From the NCBI GenBank assembly GCA_963765705.1, contig CAVXXJ010000002.1, positions 124,001 through 188,000 on the forward strand: DNA of 64,000 nucleotides. Reading direction: 5' to 3'. The position numbers and the translations under genes are program-made. Shown one piece after another: positions 44,380 to 52,837 of this stretch; position 1 is the stretch's first letter, and each line of letters begins with the position of its first letter. Source of the stretch: Gaiellasilicea sp963765705 (GTDB lineage Bacteria; Actinomycetota; Thermoleophilia; Gaiellales; Gaiellaceae). The notes beneath the pieces are model-generated. The model was given only the letters and a program-made list of their open reading frames with translations, did not search any database and was not told the origin of the DNA.

Positions 44380-45748
44380 CCGCTCTCCGCTCCGCTTGCC
44401 ACTCGACGCCGTAACGCGAGCGGCCGGCACCGTAGTAGCGCTCGCGCAGCGTGCGCTCTGCCGGGTCGTAGCTCGTGCGAACGAGGCCGCGCCGCTGCAA
44501 CTCGGGTACCAGAAGCTCGCAGATGTCGTCGATTCCGGCGGACGGCGGGCACGGGAAGAGGTTGAAGCCGTCGATGTCGGCGAACTCGAGCCACTCCTCC
44601 ATCCGGTCTGCGATCTGCGCGGGAGTGCCGAAGAGCGTCAGGCGGTCGAAGCGATGCGGCCGCCTGGGCGTCGCCACGTACTCGCGGAGGTCGCGGAGGG
44701 TCCAATCACGTGCCGGCGCTACCTCACCCAGGAAGCCGAGAATACCGCGGCCGTCGTGCGTGATGATGTCGCTGACGGGCGTGTCGTCGCCGTGCGCCGC
44801 GAGGTCGACGCCGGTCCAGCCGCACCATTTCGCGAGAAGGCCGCCTGGGCTCGCGAGCCGGACGAATGCCTCCGCCTTCTGCTCCGCTTCCTCGTCGGTT
44901 GCGCCGACGATGACGGGCATTCCTTGAAGGACCCTGAGCGCGCGCGGATCGCGCCCGTGCGCCTCGGCGAGCTCCCGCAGCCGCGCGACCCGCGGCGCGC
45001 CCTTCCGGGGCCCCGAGAGCGTCACGAAGACCACCTCGGCCCACCGCGCTGCGAACTCCACGCCTCGCGGCGAAGCGCCCGCCTGGTGGAGAACGGGCGT
45101 CCGCTGCGGTGACGGCTCGCAGACGTGCGGGGTCAACAGGCGGAACCACCGACCGGAGTGCTCGATCCGGCGCACCTGTGCCGGGTCCGTCAGCGTGTCG
45201 TTCGCCGCATCGAGAACGACCGCGCCGTCGCCCCAGCTCTTCTCCCACAGAGCGAGCACCACTTCCATGTACTCGTCGGCGCGGTCGTAGCGGTCGTCGT
45301 GGTCGGCCTGGGTGCCGAGGCCCATCTTCTCGGCCAGGCGGAGGTCGGAGGTCACGATGTTCCAGCCGATGCGGCCGCCTGTCAGGTGGTCGAGCGTCGA
45401 GAACAGCCGCGCGCACTGGAACGGCTGTGCGTAGGACAGGCAGTAGGTGACGGCGAAGCCGAGGTGCTTCGTCGCCGCCGCGAGCGCAGGAACCACGAGC
45501 ACTGGATCGATCGACGGGACGTGGAGCCCGTGGCGAACAGCGCGGTCGGGCGAGCCGCCGTACGACTCGTAGATGCCCTGAAAGTCGGCGAAAAAGAGTG
45601 CATCGATGCACGCCTCCTCGAGACGGCACGCCACGTCCGTCCAGTGGTCGAGCGTGCGGTAGCCGTGCGCGCTGCGATCCTCCTCATGGCGCCACATACC
45701 CTCGAAGATCGGAGACGGGATCGTCTGTGTGAGGACGTTCAGGTGCAT
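44357..45748 (-). CDS. FMN-dependent monooxygenase, NtaA/SnaA/DszA type (luciferase-like)
   Basis: The 463-residue protein has SPIFEGMWRHEEDRSAHGYR, ACIDALFFADFQGIYESYGG, DHLTGGRIGWNIVTSDLRL and VLHQAGASPRGVEFAARWAE, the signature blocks of the two-component NtaA/SnaA/DszA monooxygenases. They use reduced FMN from a separate reductase to oxidise C-N, C-S or pyrroline-type substrates; SnaA oxidises a proline-derived ring in an antibiotic, so oxidation of an azoline or azolidine ring here is reasonable. No reductase gene is adjacent; one lies far left at 13804. The ATG (45746-45748) has a candidate promoter just upstream. Confidence 0.88.
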   Translation of the reverse strand: MHLNVLTQTIPSPIFEGMWRHEEDRSAHGYRTLDHWTDVACRLEEACIDALFFADFQGIYESYGGSPDRAVRHGLHVPSIDPVLVVPALAAATKHLGFAVTYCLSYAQPFQCARLFSTLDHLTGGRIGWNIVTSDLRLAEKMGLGTQADHDDRYDRADEYMEVVLALWEKSWGDGAVVLDAANDTLTDPAQVRRIEHSGRWFRLLTPHVCEPSPQRTPVLHQAGASPRGVEFAARWAEVVFVTLSGPRKGAPRVARLRELAEAHGRDPRALRVLQGMPVIVGATDEEAEQKAEAFVRLASPGGLLAKWCGWTGVDLAAHGDDTPVSDIITHDGRGILGFLGEVAPARDWTLRDLREYVATPRRPHRFDRLTLFGTPAQIADRMEEWLEFADIDGFNLFPCPPSAGIDDICELLVPELQRRGLVRTSYDPAERTLRERYYGAGRSRYGVEWQAERRAGGAPAPR

Positions 45749-45761
45749 CACATTGCCAGCG

Positions 45762-45789
45762 ACTCTACAACCGCAGCGCCGAGAAACAA
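45762..45789 (-). promoter_or_regulatory. Candidate promoter for the monooxygenase gene
   Basis: Minus strand: TTGTTT (45784-45789), a 16-base spacer, then TAGAGT (45762-45767), 13 bases before the ATG. It lies in the 107-base divergent space shared with the P450 gene at 45856. No clear iron- or zinc-regulator box is visible. Confidence 0.35.
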
Positions 45790-45855
45790 GCCTGCCGGCC
45801 ACACCGGGCGCCGCCGCCGTTGCGCCCGTCGCCTGCGGCGCTCATCATCGGTCTG

Positions 45856-47082
45856 ATGCCGGCCCCTTCCGAGCACTCCGCGGCCGACCGGCTGCTGGCA
45901 ATCGCCTCCGGGCCGCGCTACCGCGAGGAGCCCTATCCGTTCCTCGCTGACCTCCGAGCCGCGGCGCCAGTGGCGCGCGCGCGATCCGGAGTCTGGCTGC
46001 TGTCGCGCTACGACGACGTGTACACCGTCGTCCGCGACGGGCGGCTTGGGCATGCACCGGCAGGGTCGTCGGCGGGCGACGCCGAAGCCGATGCGCACAG
46101 GCCGATCGCGCTCCTCGAGGGCACCGCCCACGAGCGCGTCAGATCGCTCCTCGGGATCGCATTCCCGCCGCGCACCGCCGACTCGCTTCGGCCGCGGCTC
46201 GAAGAGACGGCGGAGCGCCTCGTCTCGGGGCTTGCGCGCAGCCCCGACCCGGTCGACCTCGTATCGCAGTACGCGCTTCCATTCGCGTTCGCGCCCGTGG
46301 CCGAGCTCGCAGCCATTCCGCCGAAGGACGTGCCATCGGTGGTCGCGTGGGGAAGTGCCCTTGCAGCAGCCGGCGATCCTCCGTGGTTGCTAGCGGAAGA
46401 GGTGCGCGCAGCGGCCGCACGTGCACGCGGCGAGTTCGCGTCATACGTCGCCGCGATGGTCGTGCACCGTCGAAGACGCGGCGGCGACGATGTCATCACC
46501 AGGCTCGCGACTGCAGAGGCGAAAGGAGAGCGGCTCGACTTCGCCGAGCTGGTGACGAACGGCGCGTTCTTCATCGTCAACGGCTACCACAACACGGTGA
46601 ACCTGATCGCGAACGCGATGCTCGCCCTCCTGCGGCATCGTCCGCAGCTCCAGCTCGTTGCCGCCGAGCCGTCTCGTGCCGGCTTCGCGTTGGAAGAGGC
46701 CGCGCGCTACGACAGTCCGATTCACGCGATCGGCCGGTACGCGCTCGCCGACTACGACCTCCGGGGTGCGACCATTCGATCCGGCGAGGCGATCGTCTCG
46801 CTCGTCGGCGCGGCGCATCGCGACCCGAACGCGTTCGACGACCCTGACCGGTTCGACGTCACGCGTGGCAGCTCGCGACCACTCCTCACGTTCGGCGGCG
46901 GCGACCACGCGTGCATCGGTGCGAAGCTCGCACTCCTCGCGGCAGAGGTGGCGATGCGCACGCTGCTCGAGCGATTCCCGGCGCTCGAGCTGGCGGGAGC
47001 GCCCGTGCGCGCACCGACGTTCACACTGCGCGGTCTATCGGCACTACCGGTGCGACTCCAGCCCGGGGGTCGGCCGCACTGA
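45856..47082 (+). CDS. Cytochrome P450 with non-canonical I-helix
   Basis: The 408-residue P450 has LLEGTAHERVRSLLGIAF, an ExxR motif in LEEAARYDSPI, and the haem-thiolate signature LLTFGGGDHACIGAKLALLA. The I-helix reads FFIVNGYHNTVNLIANAM where bacterial P450s normally have A-G-x-E/D-T; the acid-alcohol pair is replaced by His-Asn, so oxygen activation must work differently or use substrate groups. It is more distant from the other three P450s of the locus than they are from each other. The ATG at 45856 was chosen over a TTG at 45820. The 3' end overlaps the convergent aryl-AMP ligase by 62 bases. Confidence 0.9.
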   Translation: MPAPSEHSAADRLLAIASGPRYREEPYPFLADLRAAAPVARARSGVWLLSRYDDVYTVVRDGRLGHAPAGSSAGDAEADAHRPIALLEGTAHERVRSLLGIAFPPRTADSLRPRLEETAERLVSGLARSPDPVDLVSQYALPFAFAPVAELAAIPPKDVPSVVAWGSALAAAGDPPWLLAEEVRAAAARARGEFASYVAAMVVHRRRRGGDDVITRLATAEAKGERLDFAELVTNGAFFIVNGYHNTVNLIANAMLALLRHRPQLQLVAAEPSRAGFALEEAARYDSPIHAIGRYALADYDLRGATIRSGEAIVSLVGAAHRDPNAFDDPDRFDVTRGSSRPLLTFGGGDHACIGAKLALLAAEVAMRTLLERFPALELAGAPVRAPTFTLRGLSALPVRLQPGGRPH

Positions 47083-48667
47083 GCTGCCCGTGCAGTGCGC
47101 GCTTGTCGACCTTGCCCACGCCGGTCATCGGCATAGCGTCCCGGAGCTCGAGGCGGTCAGGAAGCTTGTACGGGGCGAATCCCCGCACGAGGAGGTGCTC
47201 CCGTAACGCCGGCAGCGTCGGCGGCTCGCCGCGCGGCACTACCACCGCGCACGTCTTCTCGCCGAGCGCTGGATCGGGGACGGCGACGACGGCGACGGCG
47301 TGCACGGCAGGATGCGTCCGGAGCCCGTCCTCGACCTCCGGAGCGGCAACCTTTTCGCCCCCGCGGTTGATCACGTCCTTCCGTCGACCCACGACGACGA
47401 GCCGCCCGTCAGGGCGAATGCGAACGAGGTCGCCCGTCCGCAGAAAGCCGTCGTCCGTGAACGCCTCACGATTGGCGTCGTCGGCGCGGTAGTAGCCGCG
47501 AAGGGTGTACGGGCCGCGTGCCAGCAGCTCTCCAACGGCTCCCGGCGGGACCTCGGCGCCTTCCTCGTCCACGACGCGTAGATCGTCGGCCTCGCACAGC
47601 GGATGCCCCTGCGTCTCCGCGACGACGTCCTCCGGATCCTCGAGGCGCGTGAAGCAGAGCAGACCCTCGGCCATGCCGAACCAGTGCGACAGTCGTGCGC
47701 CGAGCTCGGGATTGACGCGCCGCGCGAGCGTCGGGTCAAGCATGGCGCCGCCGACCTCGATCACGAGCCCGGAGAGGTCGACCTCGAAGTAGCGTGCACT
47801 CTCGACCCACAGCTGGAGCACGGAAGGCATCAGCGTCGTCAGCGTTACGCCTTCGCGTGCGACGAGCGGGAAGACCTCGTCGGGGCTCGGGCTCGCAGCG
47901 AGAACGGCCTTCGCGCCGGCGCGTAGCGCTCCGAGCACTCCCGGACACCCGAGCGCAGCATTGTGCGCGACGGGCAGCGCGGCGAGGTAGCCGCCGGTCT
48001 CATCGAGCCCCATTGCGGCTGCGGTGGCACGGAGCTGAAATGCGTAGTCGTCGTGCGTGCGCGGGATCAGTTTCGGCACGCTCGTTGTTCCGCCGGACAA
48101 CAGGAAGAAGGCTACGTCGTCCGGCGCCGGTTCCGGCAGCTCTCGCGGGGCGGCGTCGAGGTCGGAAAGCGACGTGAACGCTCCCGGGTCGCCCGCGACG
48201 AGGACGTGGGCCACCGTCGGACACTCTCGACGCAGCTGCGCGGCGAGGTCACGGTAGTCGAACCCTTGCTGAACATCGGGGATGACGTACGCGACCGCAT
48301 CCGTGTGACGGCACAGGTATCCGATCTCGGCCTTGCGATGCGCAGGCAGCGCCAACACGGGTAGGGCGCCAAGACGAAATAGGGCGATACAAAGGGCCAC
48401 GAAGTCGCGAGTATTTGGGAGTTGCACGACGACGCGATCGCAAGGACGGATGCCGAGCTCGTCGTGCAGCGCAGCGGCGAGGCCGTCGACCCGCGCGTCC
48501 AGCTCTCCATAGGAGCACCGCCCGAGTACATCGACCACTGCGCAGCGCTCCGGCGAAGTCGCTGAGACGTCCCGCAGGAGCCGCCCCAGCGACTCCCCGC
48601 GCCAGTAGCCGCGCCCGCGGTACAACTCTTCGAGGTCGCGCGGCCACGCCACGCAGCCGCTTAGCAT
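47021..48667 (-). CDS. Aryl-AMP ligase, salicylate type (EntE/YbtE/PchD/MbtA family)
   Basis: The 548-residue protein follows the aryl-acid adenylating family throughout: YWRGESLGRLLRDVSA, RVVVQLPNTRDFVALCIALF, RLGALPVLALPAHRKAEIGY, DVAFFLLSGGTTSVPKLIPR, and RTGDLVRIRPDGRLVVVGR followed by KDVINRGGEKV. In the binding pocket, PVAHNAALGCPG has Cys where 2,3-dihydroxybenzoate enzymes have Ser (the position corresponding to DhbE 240), which is linked to salicylate preference. It should load salicyl-AMP onto the N-terminal carrier domain of the NRPS. No salicylate-producing gene is in the window. The ATG is at 48665-48667. Confidence 0.92.
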   Translation of the reverse strand: MLSGCVAWPRDLEELYRGRGYWRGESLGRLLRDVSATSPERCAVVDVLGRCSYGELDARVDGLAAALHDELGIRPCDRVVVQLPNTRDFVALCIALFRLGALPVLALPAHRKAEIGYLCRHTDAVAYVIPDVQQGFDYRDLAAQLRRECPTVAHVLVAGDPGAFTSLSDLDAAPRELPEPAPDDVAFFLLSGGTTSVPKLIPRTHDDYAFQLRATAAAMGLDETGGYLAALPVAHNAALGCPGVLGALRAGAKAVLAASPSPDEVFPLVAREGVTLTTLMPSVLQLWVESARYFEVDLSGLVIEVGGAMLDPTLARRVNPELGARLSHWFGMAEGLLCFTRLEDPEDVVAETQGHPLCEADDLRVVDEEGAEVPPGAVGELLARGPYTLRGYYRADDANREAFTDDGFLRTGDLVRIRPDGRLVVVGRRKDVINRGGEKVAAPEVEDGLRTHPAVHAVAVVAVPDPALGEKTCAVVVPRGEPPTLPALREHLLVRGFAPYKLPDRLELRDAMPMTGVGKVDKRALHGQLSAADPRAGVAPVVPIDRAV

Positions 48668-48782
48668 CGCGCGCCGTGCTTGACTTCGCGGAACGGATGC
48701 GTGCTCATACGTGCCTGCACTGCGTCGTCACTACCCGGCCGACTGTACAGAAGCGATTGCGCCTCGACTCGCCGGCAGCGGC

Positions 48783-49451
48783 TTGATCGAGATGCTCCTT
48801 CCCAGCGGGGTCGTCGGTGTCGAGACCGCCGAGTCGCCTGCCCTGGACCCGCTCCATCCCGAAGAGCGTGCGGCTCTTGGCGACGCCGCGGAACGGCGAG
48901 TTCGAGAGTTCGCCGCCGGACGCAGCTGCGCACGTCGCGCGCTCGCCGCGCTCGATCATCCAGAGGTGCCGATCGGCAGGGGCTCGGACCGGCAGCCGCT
49001 GTGGCCGGACGGTGTCGTCGGAAGCATCACGCACTGCCGCGGCTATTGCGCCGCCGTCGTCGCGCGGCGCGCGCAGTACGCAGCGCTCGGCGTCGACGCC
49101 GAGCCGCACGAGCCGCTCCCCGACGGCGTCGCGGGACGGATCGGTCGTCTCCCGGAGCTTGCATGGGCGGCCGGCCGGACCGACGGCCTGTGCTGGGACC
49201 GGCTCCTCTTCTCCGCGAAAGAGGCGGTCTTCAAGGCGTGGTATCCCCTGACCGGACGCTGGCTCGGCTTCGAGGAGGCCTCCGTTCGCTTCGACGCCGA
49301 CCGGCAGACCTTCCGCGCGGACCTCCTCGCAGGCCCTGCCGAGGTTGACGGATCGCAGTTGTGCGCTTTCGCAGGTCGGTTCGCAGTCCGCGACGGCCTC
49401 GTCCTCACTCTCGTCGTCGCGGCTGCGCCCGGCTCGCGCGACCGAGCGTAG
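48783..49451 (+). CDS. 4'-phosphopantetheinyl transferase (EntD/Sfp type)
   Basis: The protein has GVVGSITHCRGYCAAVVAR, ALGVDAEPHEPLPDGVAG (Mg-binding Asp/Glu) and WDRLLFSAKEAVFKAWYPLT (KEAVFKAWYP), the EntD-like set. It converts apo-carrier domains to the phosphopantetheine form, so it can activate the NRPS and ACP carriers of this locus. I chose a TTG at 48783, giving the EntD-like start MIEMLLPSGVVGVE (222 residues). A GTG at 48711 or an ATG at 48792 are alternatives, and no ribosome site settles it. It is divergent from the salicylate ligase and convergent with the O-methyltransferase gene. Confidence 0.88.
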   Translation: MIEMLLPSGVVGVETAESPALDPLHPEERAALGDAAERRVREFAAGRSCARRALAALDHPEVPIGRGSDRQPLWPDGVVGSITHCRGYCAAVVARRAQYAALGVDAEPHEPLPDGVAGRIGRLPELAWAAGRTDGLCWDRLLFSAKEAVFKAWYPLTGRWLGFEEASVRFDADRQTFRADLLAGPAEVDGSQLCAFAGRFAVRDGLVLTLVVAAAPGSRDRA

Positions 49452-49453
49452 TT

Positions 49454-50509
49454 TCACCCGCGTGCTGCCTCCACGAGCGGGAGCATCGGCGTCTCCACAA
49501 CGGCCTTCGCCACCAGGCCGACGGACGTCAGCAGCGCTCGCAGCTCAGCTTCGGAGCGCGCGCGCCCGCCCAACATCGTCAGGCTGAGGAGGTCGTAGAT
49601 CTTCGCGGGATCGAATTCGTTTCCGGGGACGATCAACGGATCCAGCACCAGCAGGCGACTGTCTGCGTGCATGGCGGCGCGGACACCTGCGAGGAGAGCG
49701 CGCGCGCGCTCGTCGTCCCAGTCGTAGAGCACGCGCTTCAACACGTATGCGTCTGCGTTCTCGGGGATCTTGTCGAAGAAGCTCCCGGCGACGACACGGG
49801 TCCGGTCGGCGACGCCGGCGCGCTCGAACAGCTCGACCGCTCCCACGACCGCATGCGGAAGATCGAGGAGGACGCCGTGCAGGTGTCGGTTGCGAGCAAG
49901 GAGGGCTGCAAGGAATGCTCCGTCGCCGCCGCCCACGTCCACGATCGTCTCGATGCGCCGCCAGTCGAACGCGCGAAGCATGACGCGTAGCTCTAGCCGG
50001 TTCCCTGCGCGCTGGATCGCGTTGAAGCGTCCGGCGTCGCGCGGCGCATCGTCCAACCACTCGTAGTACGGGACCCCATGAACGTGCTCGAATGCCGGCC
50101 GCCCCGTGCGGACGGTGTGCTCGAAGCTCGCCCATGCGTCGAAGTTCGCGTCGAGCAGCGGGTAGGCGCCGCGCAGCGACACCGGATGGTCGCTGCGGAG
50201 CAACTGCGCAAGCGGCGTCAGGGCAAACGTCCGGTCCGCGACCTCGGTGAAGATTCCCTGACAGGCGAGCGCGCGCAATGTCCGGTAGAGAGCGTCGGCG
50301 TCGACGCCGAGCCGCTCGGCGAGCGCGGCGACGGGCATCGGGCCGTCACACAGCTCGTCGGCCACGCCCAGATCGCACACGGCGCGCACGGCGAACGGTG
50401 TCACCAGGTCAGCGAGCTCCTGCAGGCGCGTGATCAGCTCGGCGACACCCGCCCCGGCCGCGCCCTCGACCGGCGCACCATCGTGCGGTTTGCGCTCAGT
50501 CGCGCTCAC
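49454..50509 (-). CDS. O-methyltransferase-fold protein (plant-type family), catalytic His replaced by Tyr
   Basis: The 351-residue protein has the winged-helix dimerisation domain (LADLVTPFAVRAVCDLGVAD and ALYRTLRALACQGIF) and the SAM domain (IETIVDVGGGDGAFLAALLA), as in carminomycin/caffeate-type O-methyltransferases. The helix that normally carries the catalytic base LHDW reads LKRVLYDWDDERA, so His is Tyr. It may methylate without that base or do other SAM-assisted chemistry, as RdmB does. The GTG (50507-50509) overlaps the preceding O-methyltransferase gene by 14 bases, and it is the last gene of the P450-C-OMT-OMT operon. Confidence 0.88.
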   Translation of the reverse strand: MSATERKPHDGAPVEGAAGAGVAELITRLQELADLVTPFAVRAVCDLGVADELCDGPMPVAALAERLGVDADALYRTLRALACQGIFTEVADRTFALTPLAQLLRSDHPVSLRGAYPLLDANFDAWASFEHTVRTGRPAFEHVHGVPYYEWLDDAPRDAGRFNAIQRAGNRLELRVMLRAFDWRRIETIVDVGGGDGAFLAALLARNRHLHGVLLDLPHAVVGAVELFERAGVADRTRVVAGSFFDKIPENADAYVLKRVLYDWDDERARALLAGVRAAMHADSRLLVLDPLIVPGNEFDPAKIYDLLSLTMLGGRARSEAELRALLTSVGLVAKAVVETPMLPLVEAARG

Positions 50510-51527
50510 GGGCGACTCCGCACTCCATGATCGCGAGTGTCGTCGTCGGCACGACGCGTCTCGCGTGGAACCCACCGCGGTCGAGGAGCGCCGCGAGCTG
50601 GTGCGCGTCCCGGTCGGGACCGGCGACAAGCACGAGGGAGTTGAGGTCAAGGAGCTTCCCAAGGTGGAACTGGTCGCCCGGCGGCAGCAGCGCTTCGAGG
50701 ACGATCAGCCTGCTGTCCTCGCGGCACGCACGTCGGATCGCGCCGAGGATCTCCAACGCCTCGTCGTCCTGCCAGTCGTGGAGGATCGTCTTGAGCAGAT
50801 AGGTGTCCGCGCCCGCCGGCACTTCTCGAAAGAAGTCGCCGGCGACGACGTCGCACCGCGCAGCCAGATTCGACTTCGCGACGACGGAAGCCGTCTTCGC
50901 CGCGACGTGGGGCGCGTCGAACGCGATGCCGCGCAACGTCCGGTAGCGGGCGAGAAGCCCCGTCAGGAACGTCGCACTGCCCGCACCGACGTCGACGATC
51001 GTGCCGCAGGAGGCCCAGTCGTACGCGGTCAGCAGGGTTCGGAGGACGAGCCGGTTCTGCGTGCGAACCGACGCGTCGACCCTCTCCGCGGCGTCCTCGT
51101 CCTCGGCGAGGTAGTCGTAGAAGGAGACGCCGTGTACACGGTCGAACGCCGCCTTGCCCGTACGCAGCGTGTAGGCAAATCGCGCCCACGCGCGTACGTC
51201 CGCGGGTTGCAAGAGGAACGCGTCTCGCAGCGACAGCGGGTGGTCGCCGCGCAGCAGCTCGGCGAGAGCCGTCAGCGCCCACACACCCGGCTCCGCTTCG
51301 GCGAACACGCCTTTCGACGCGAGCGCACGCAGTACGCGCTGAAGCGCGTCGGCGTCGGCCCCGAGCGTAGCCGCGAGCTCGCCGACCGGCCGCGCGCCGT
51401 CGCGCAATTCGTCGGCGACCCGCAGCTCGCACGCGATCCGGAGCGCGAAGGGGATGATGTAGTCCGCTGCCTCCTGGATCTGCAGGACCGCCTCGGCGAG
51501 TGCCGGCTCCCGGACAGTTGCCCTCAT
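50496..51527 (-). CDS. SAM-dependent O-methyltransferase (plant-type family)
   Basis: The 343-residue paralogue of its neighbour has ADYIIPFALRIACELRVADE, ALQRVLRALASKGVFAEAEP and TIVDVGAGSATFLTGLLARY. Here the catalytic His is present in LLKTILHDWQDDEAL, so a normal O-methyltransferase reaction on a phenol or enol is expected. Its ATG overlaps the stop of the condensation-domain gene by four bases. The salicylate ring and any P450-introduced hydroxyl are possible acceptors. Confidence 0.9.
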   Translation of the reverse strand: MRATVREPALAEAVLQIQEAADYIIPFALRIACELRVADELRDGARPVGELAATLGADADALQRVLRALASKGVFAEAEPGVWALTALAELLRGDHPLSLRDAFLLQPADVRAWARFAYTLRTGKAAFDRVHGVSFYDYLAEDEDAAERVDASVRTQNRLVLRTLLTAYDWASCGTIVDVGAGSATFLTGLLARYRTLRGIAFDAPHVAAKTASVVAKSNLAARCDVVAGDFFREVPAGADTYLLKTILHDWQDDEALEILGAIRRACREDSRLIVLEALLPPGDQFHLGKLLDLNSLVLVAGPDRDAHQLAALLDRGGFHARRVVPTTTLAIMECGVARERD

Positions 51528-52837
51528 CGCGCGTGTACTGCGGCGTCGCGCGCGTCATCGGAAACCGACGCGACCTCCTGGAGCAGATCGGCATAGCCGT
51601 CGAGGAACGCGCGCGTCCACGCGCGGTCGAACAGGTCCTCCGCGTAGACGACCAGGATGCGCAGCTCGTCAGGCAGCGCGAACAGCGAGAACTCGAAGTC
51701 CCACCGGCTGCCGAACCCTTCCGGGACGCTGACGACTGGCTCGATACGCGTCCGAGACGTCTCCGTCGCCTGCATCGGGCCCGCGAACAGCTGGAAGACG
51801 TGCGAGTCGGGGCGGCCGCAGTCGAGCCGCATCGTGTCGAGCGGGAGCATCTGGTAGGGCAGCCCCTGGTGCTCTACAGCGGCCACGACGGTTCCAGACG
51901 CGCGGCGAAGGACGTCGCGGAACGACTGGGTGCGCGCGAGGTCAGTCCGAAGCACGACCATGTTCGAAAGGAAGCCCACGGTGCGCGCCGCCTCGGGCGC
52001 TCCCCGGTTGGCGAAGATCGTCGAGATGGTTACGTCGTCACCGGCACCATGGGCACGCAGGTGCGCGAGGTACACGGCGAGGGCCACAGCGAAAGTGCTG
52101 CTCGCCTCGCGCCTCGCCAGCTCCTCGACGGCCACGGCGGTGTCCCGCGGGATGCTCACGCCGACGACCGCGGTGCGTCGTTCCGCCACCGGGACACGAT
52201 CGACGTTTCGCGGCAGCTGGGCGATGCCGGCGCCCGCCAGGCTGCGGCGCCAGTATTCGGTCAGCCTCCGCCGCTCAGGTCCCGCGAGCATGGCGTTCTG
52301 CAGGGCTACCCAATCTCGGTACTGCAACCCGACCGGCGGCAGCTCGCCCCGCCCCTCGGCCCGCTTCGCGTAGAGAACGCCGAGCTCCTTCGCGATCACC
52401 GCACACGACCAGCCGTCGGTGACGAGGTGATGAAGAGTCAGCACGACGACGTGCTCGTCCGGGGCGATCCGCCACAACGCGACGCGTACGGGCCAGTCCT
52501 CAGGCGAGAGAGGCGTGGCCGTTTCGCGCGCTAGAGCGTCGGTCAGCCGTCGCTCGGCGTCGCGTCCGCCACTGAGGTCGATCTCCTTCAGCGCAAGCCT
52601 CCGCGGCTGACTGTGGATCACCTGCATCAGGCGGTGCGCACGGCCGGTGAACGTGGTCCGCAACGCCTCGTGGCGCCACGCGAGTGCGTCGAGGGCGACG
52701 TCGAGCGCGTCGCGGTCGAGCTCGCCTGAGAAGCGCAGCATGACGGGGCAGTTGAGGGCTCCGTTCGCTCCGCGGTGGTGCTCCATCTGCCAGAGGAGAC
52801 GCTGTCCCACCGAAGCAGGCACCTCGATGCTCGTCAT
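51524..52837 (-). CDS. Stand-alone NRPS condensation domain
   Basis: The 437-residue protein consists only of a condensation domain: VPASVGQRLLWQMEHHRGA, RHEALRTTFTGRAH, the active-site motif LHHLVTDGWSCAV (HHxxxDG intact), LPPVGLQYRDWVALQNAML, VGFLSNMVVLRTDL and VVAAVEHQGLPYQMLPLD. Unlike the Cy domains of the synthetases it has the classical histidines, so it should form an amide or ester rather than a heterocycle. Free C domains often attach a separately activated acyl or amino-acyl group; the FAAL-ACP pair is the obvious donor in this locus. ATGA overlap with the P450 gene upstream. Confidence 0.9.
   Translation of the reverse strand: MTSIEVPASVGQRLLWQMEHHRGANGALNCPVMLRFSGELDRDALDVALDALAWRHEALRTTFTGRAHRLMQVIHSQPRRLALKEIDLSGGRDAERRLTDALARETATPLSPEDWPVRVALWRIAPDEHVVVLTLHHLVTDGWSCAVIAKELGVLYAKRAEGRGELPPVGLQYRDWVALQNAMLAGPERRRLTEYWRRSLAGAGIAQLPRNVDRVPVAERRTAVVGVSIPRDTAVAVEELARREASSTFAVALAVYLAHLRAHGAGDDVTISTIFANRGAPEAARTVGFLSNMVVLRTDLARTQSFRDVLRRASGTVVAAVEHQGLPYQMLPLDTMRLDCGRPDSHVFQLFAGPMQATETSRTRIEPVVSVPEGFGSRWDFEFSLFALPDELRILVVYAEDLFDRAWTRAFLDGYADLLQEVASVSDDARDAAVHAR

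Noticed and set aside
13804..45748. Flavin reductase (13804) as the dedicated partner of the monooxygenase (44357)
   Set aside because: They are 30 kb apart, on opposite sides of the putative island edge, with no shared regulation visible; kept only as a possibility in the feature text.
45749..45855. Iron (IdeR/DmdR) or zinc (Zur) operator in the divergent promoter
   Set aside because: No sequence resembling the known palindromes was found by eye here or in the other divergent spaces of the locus.
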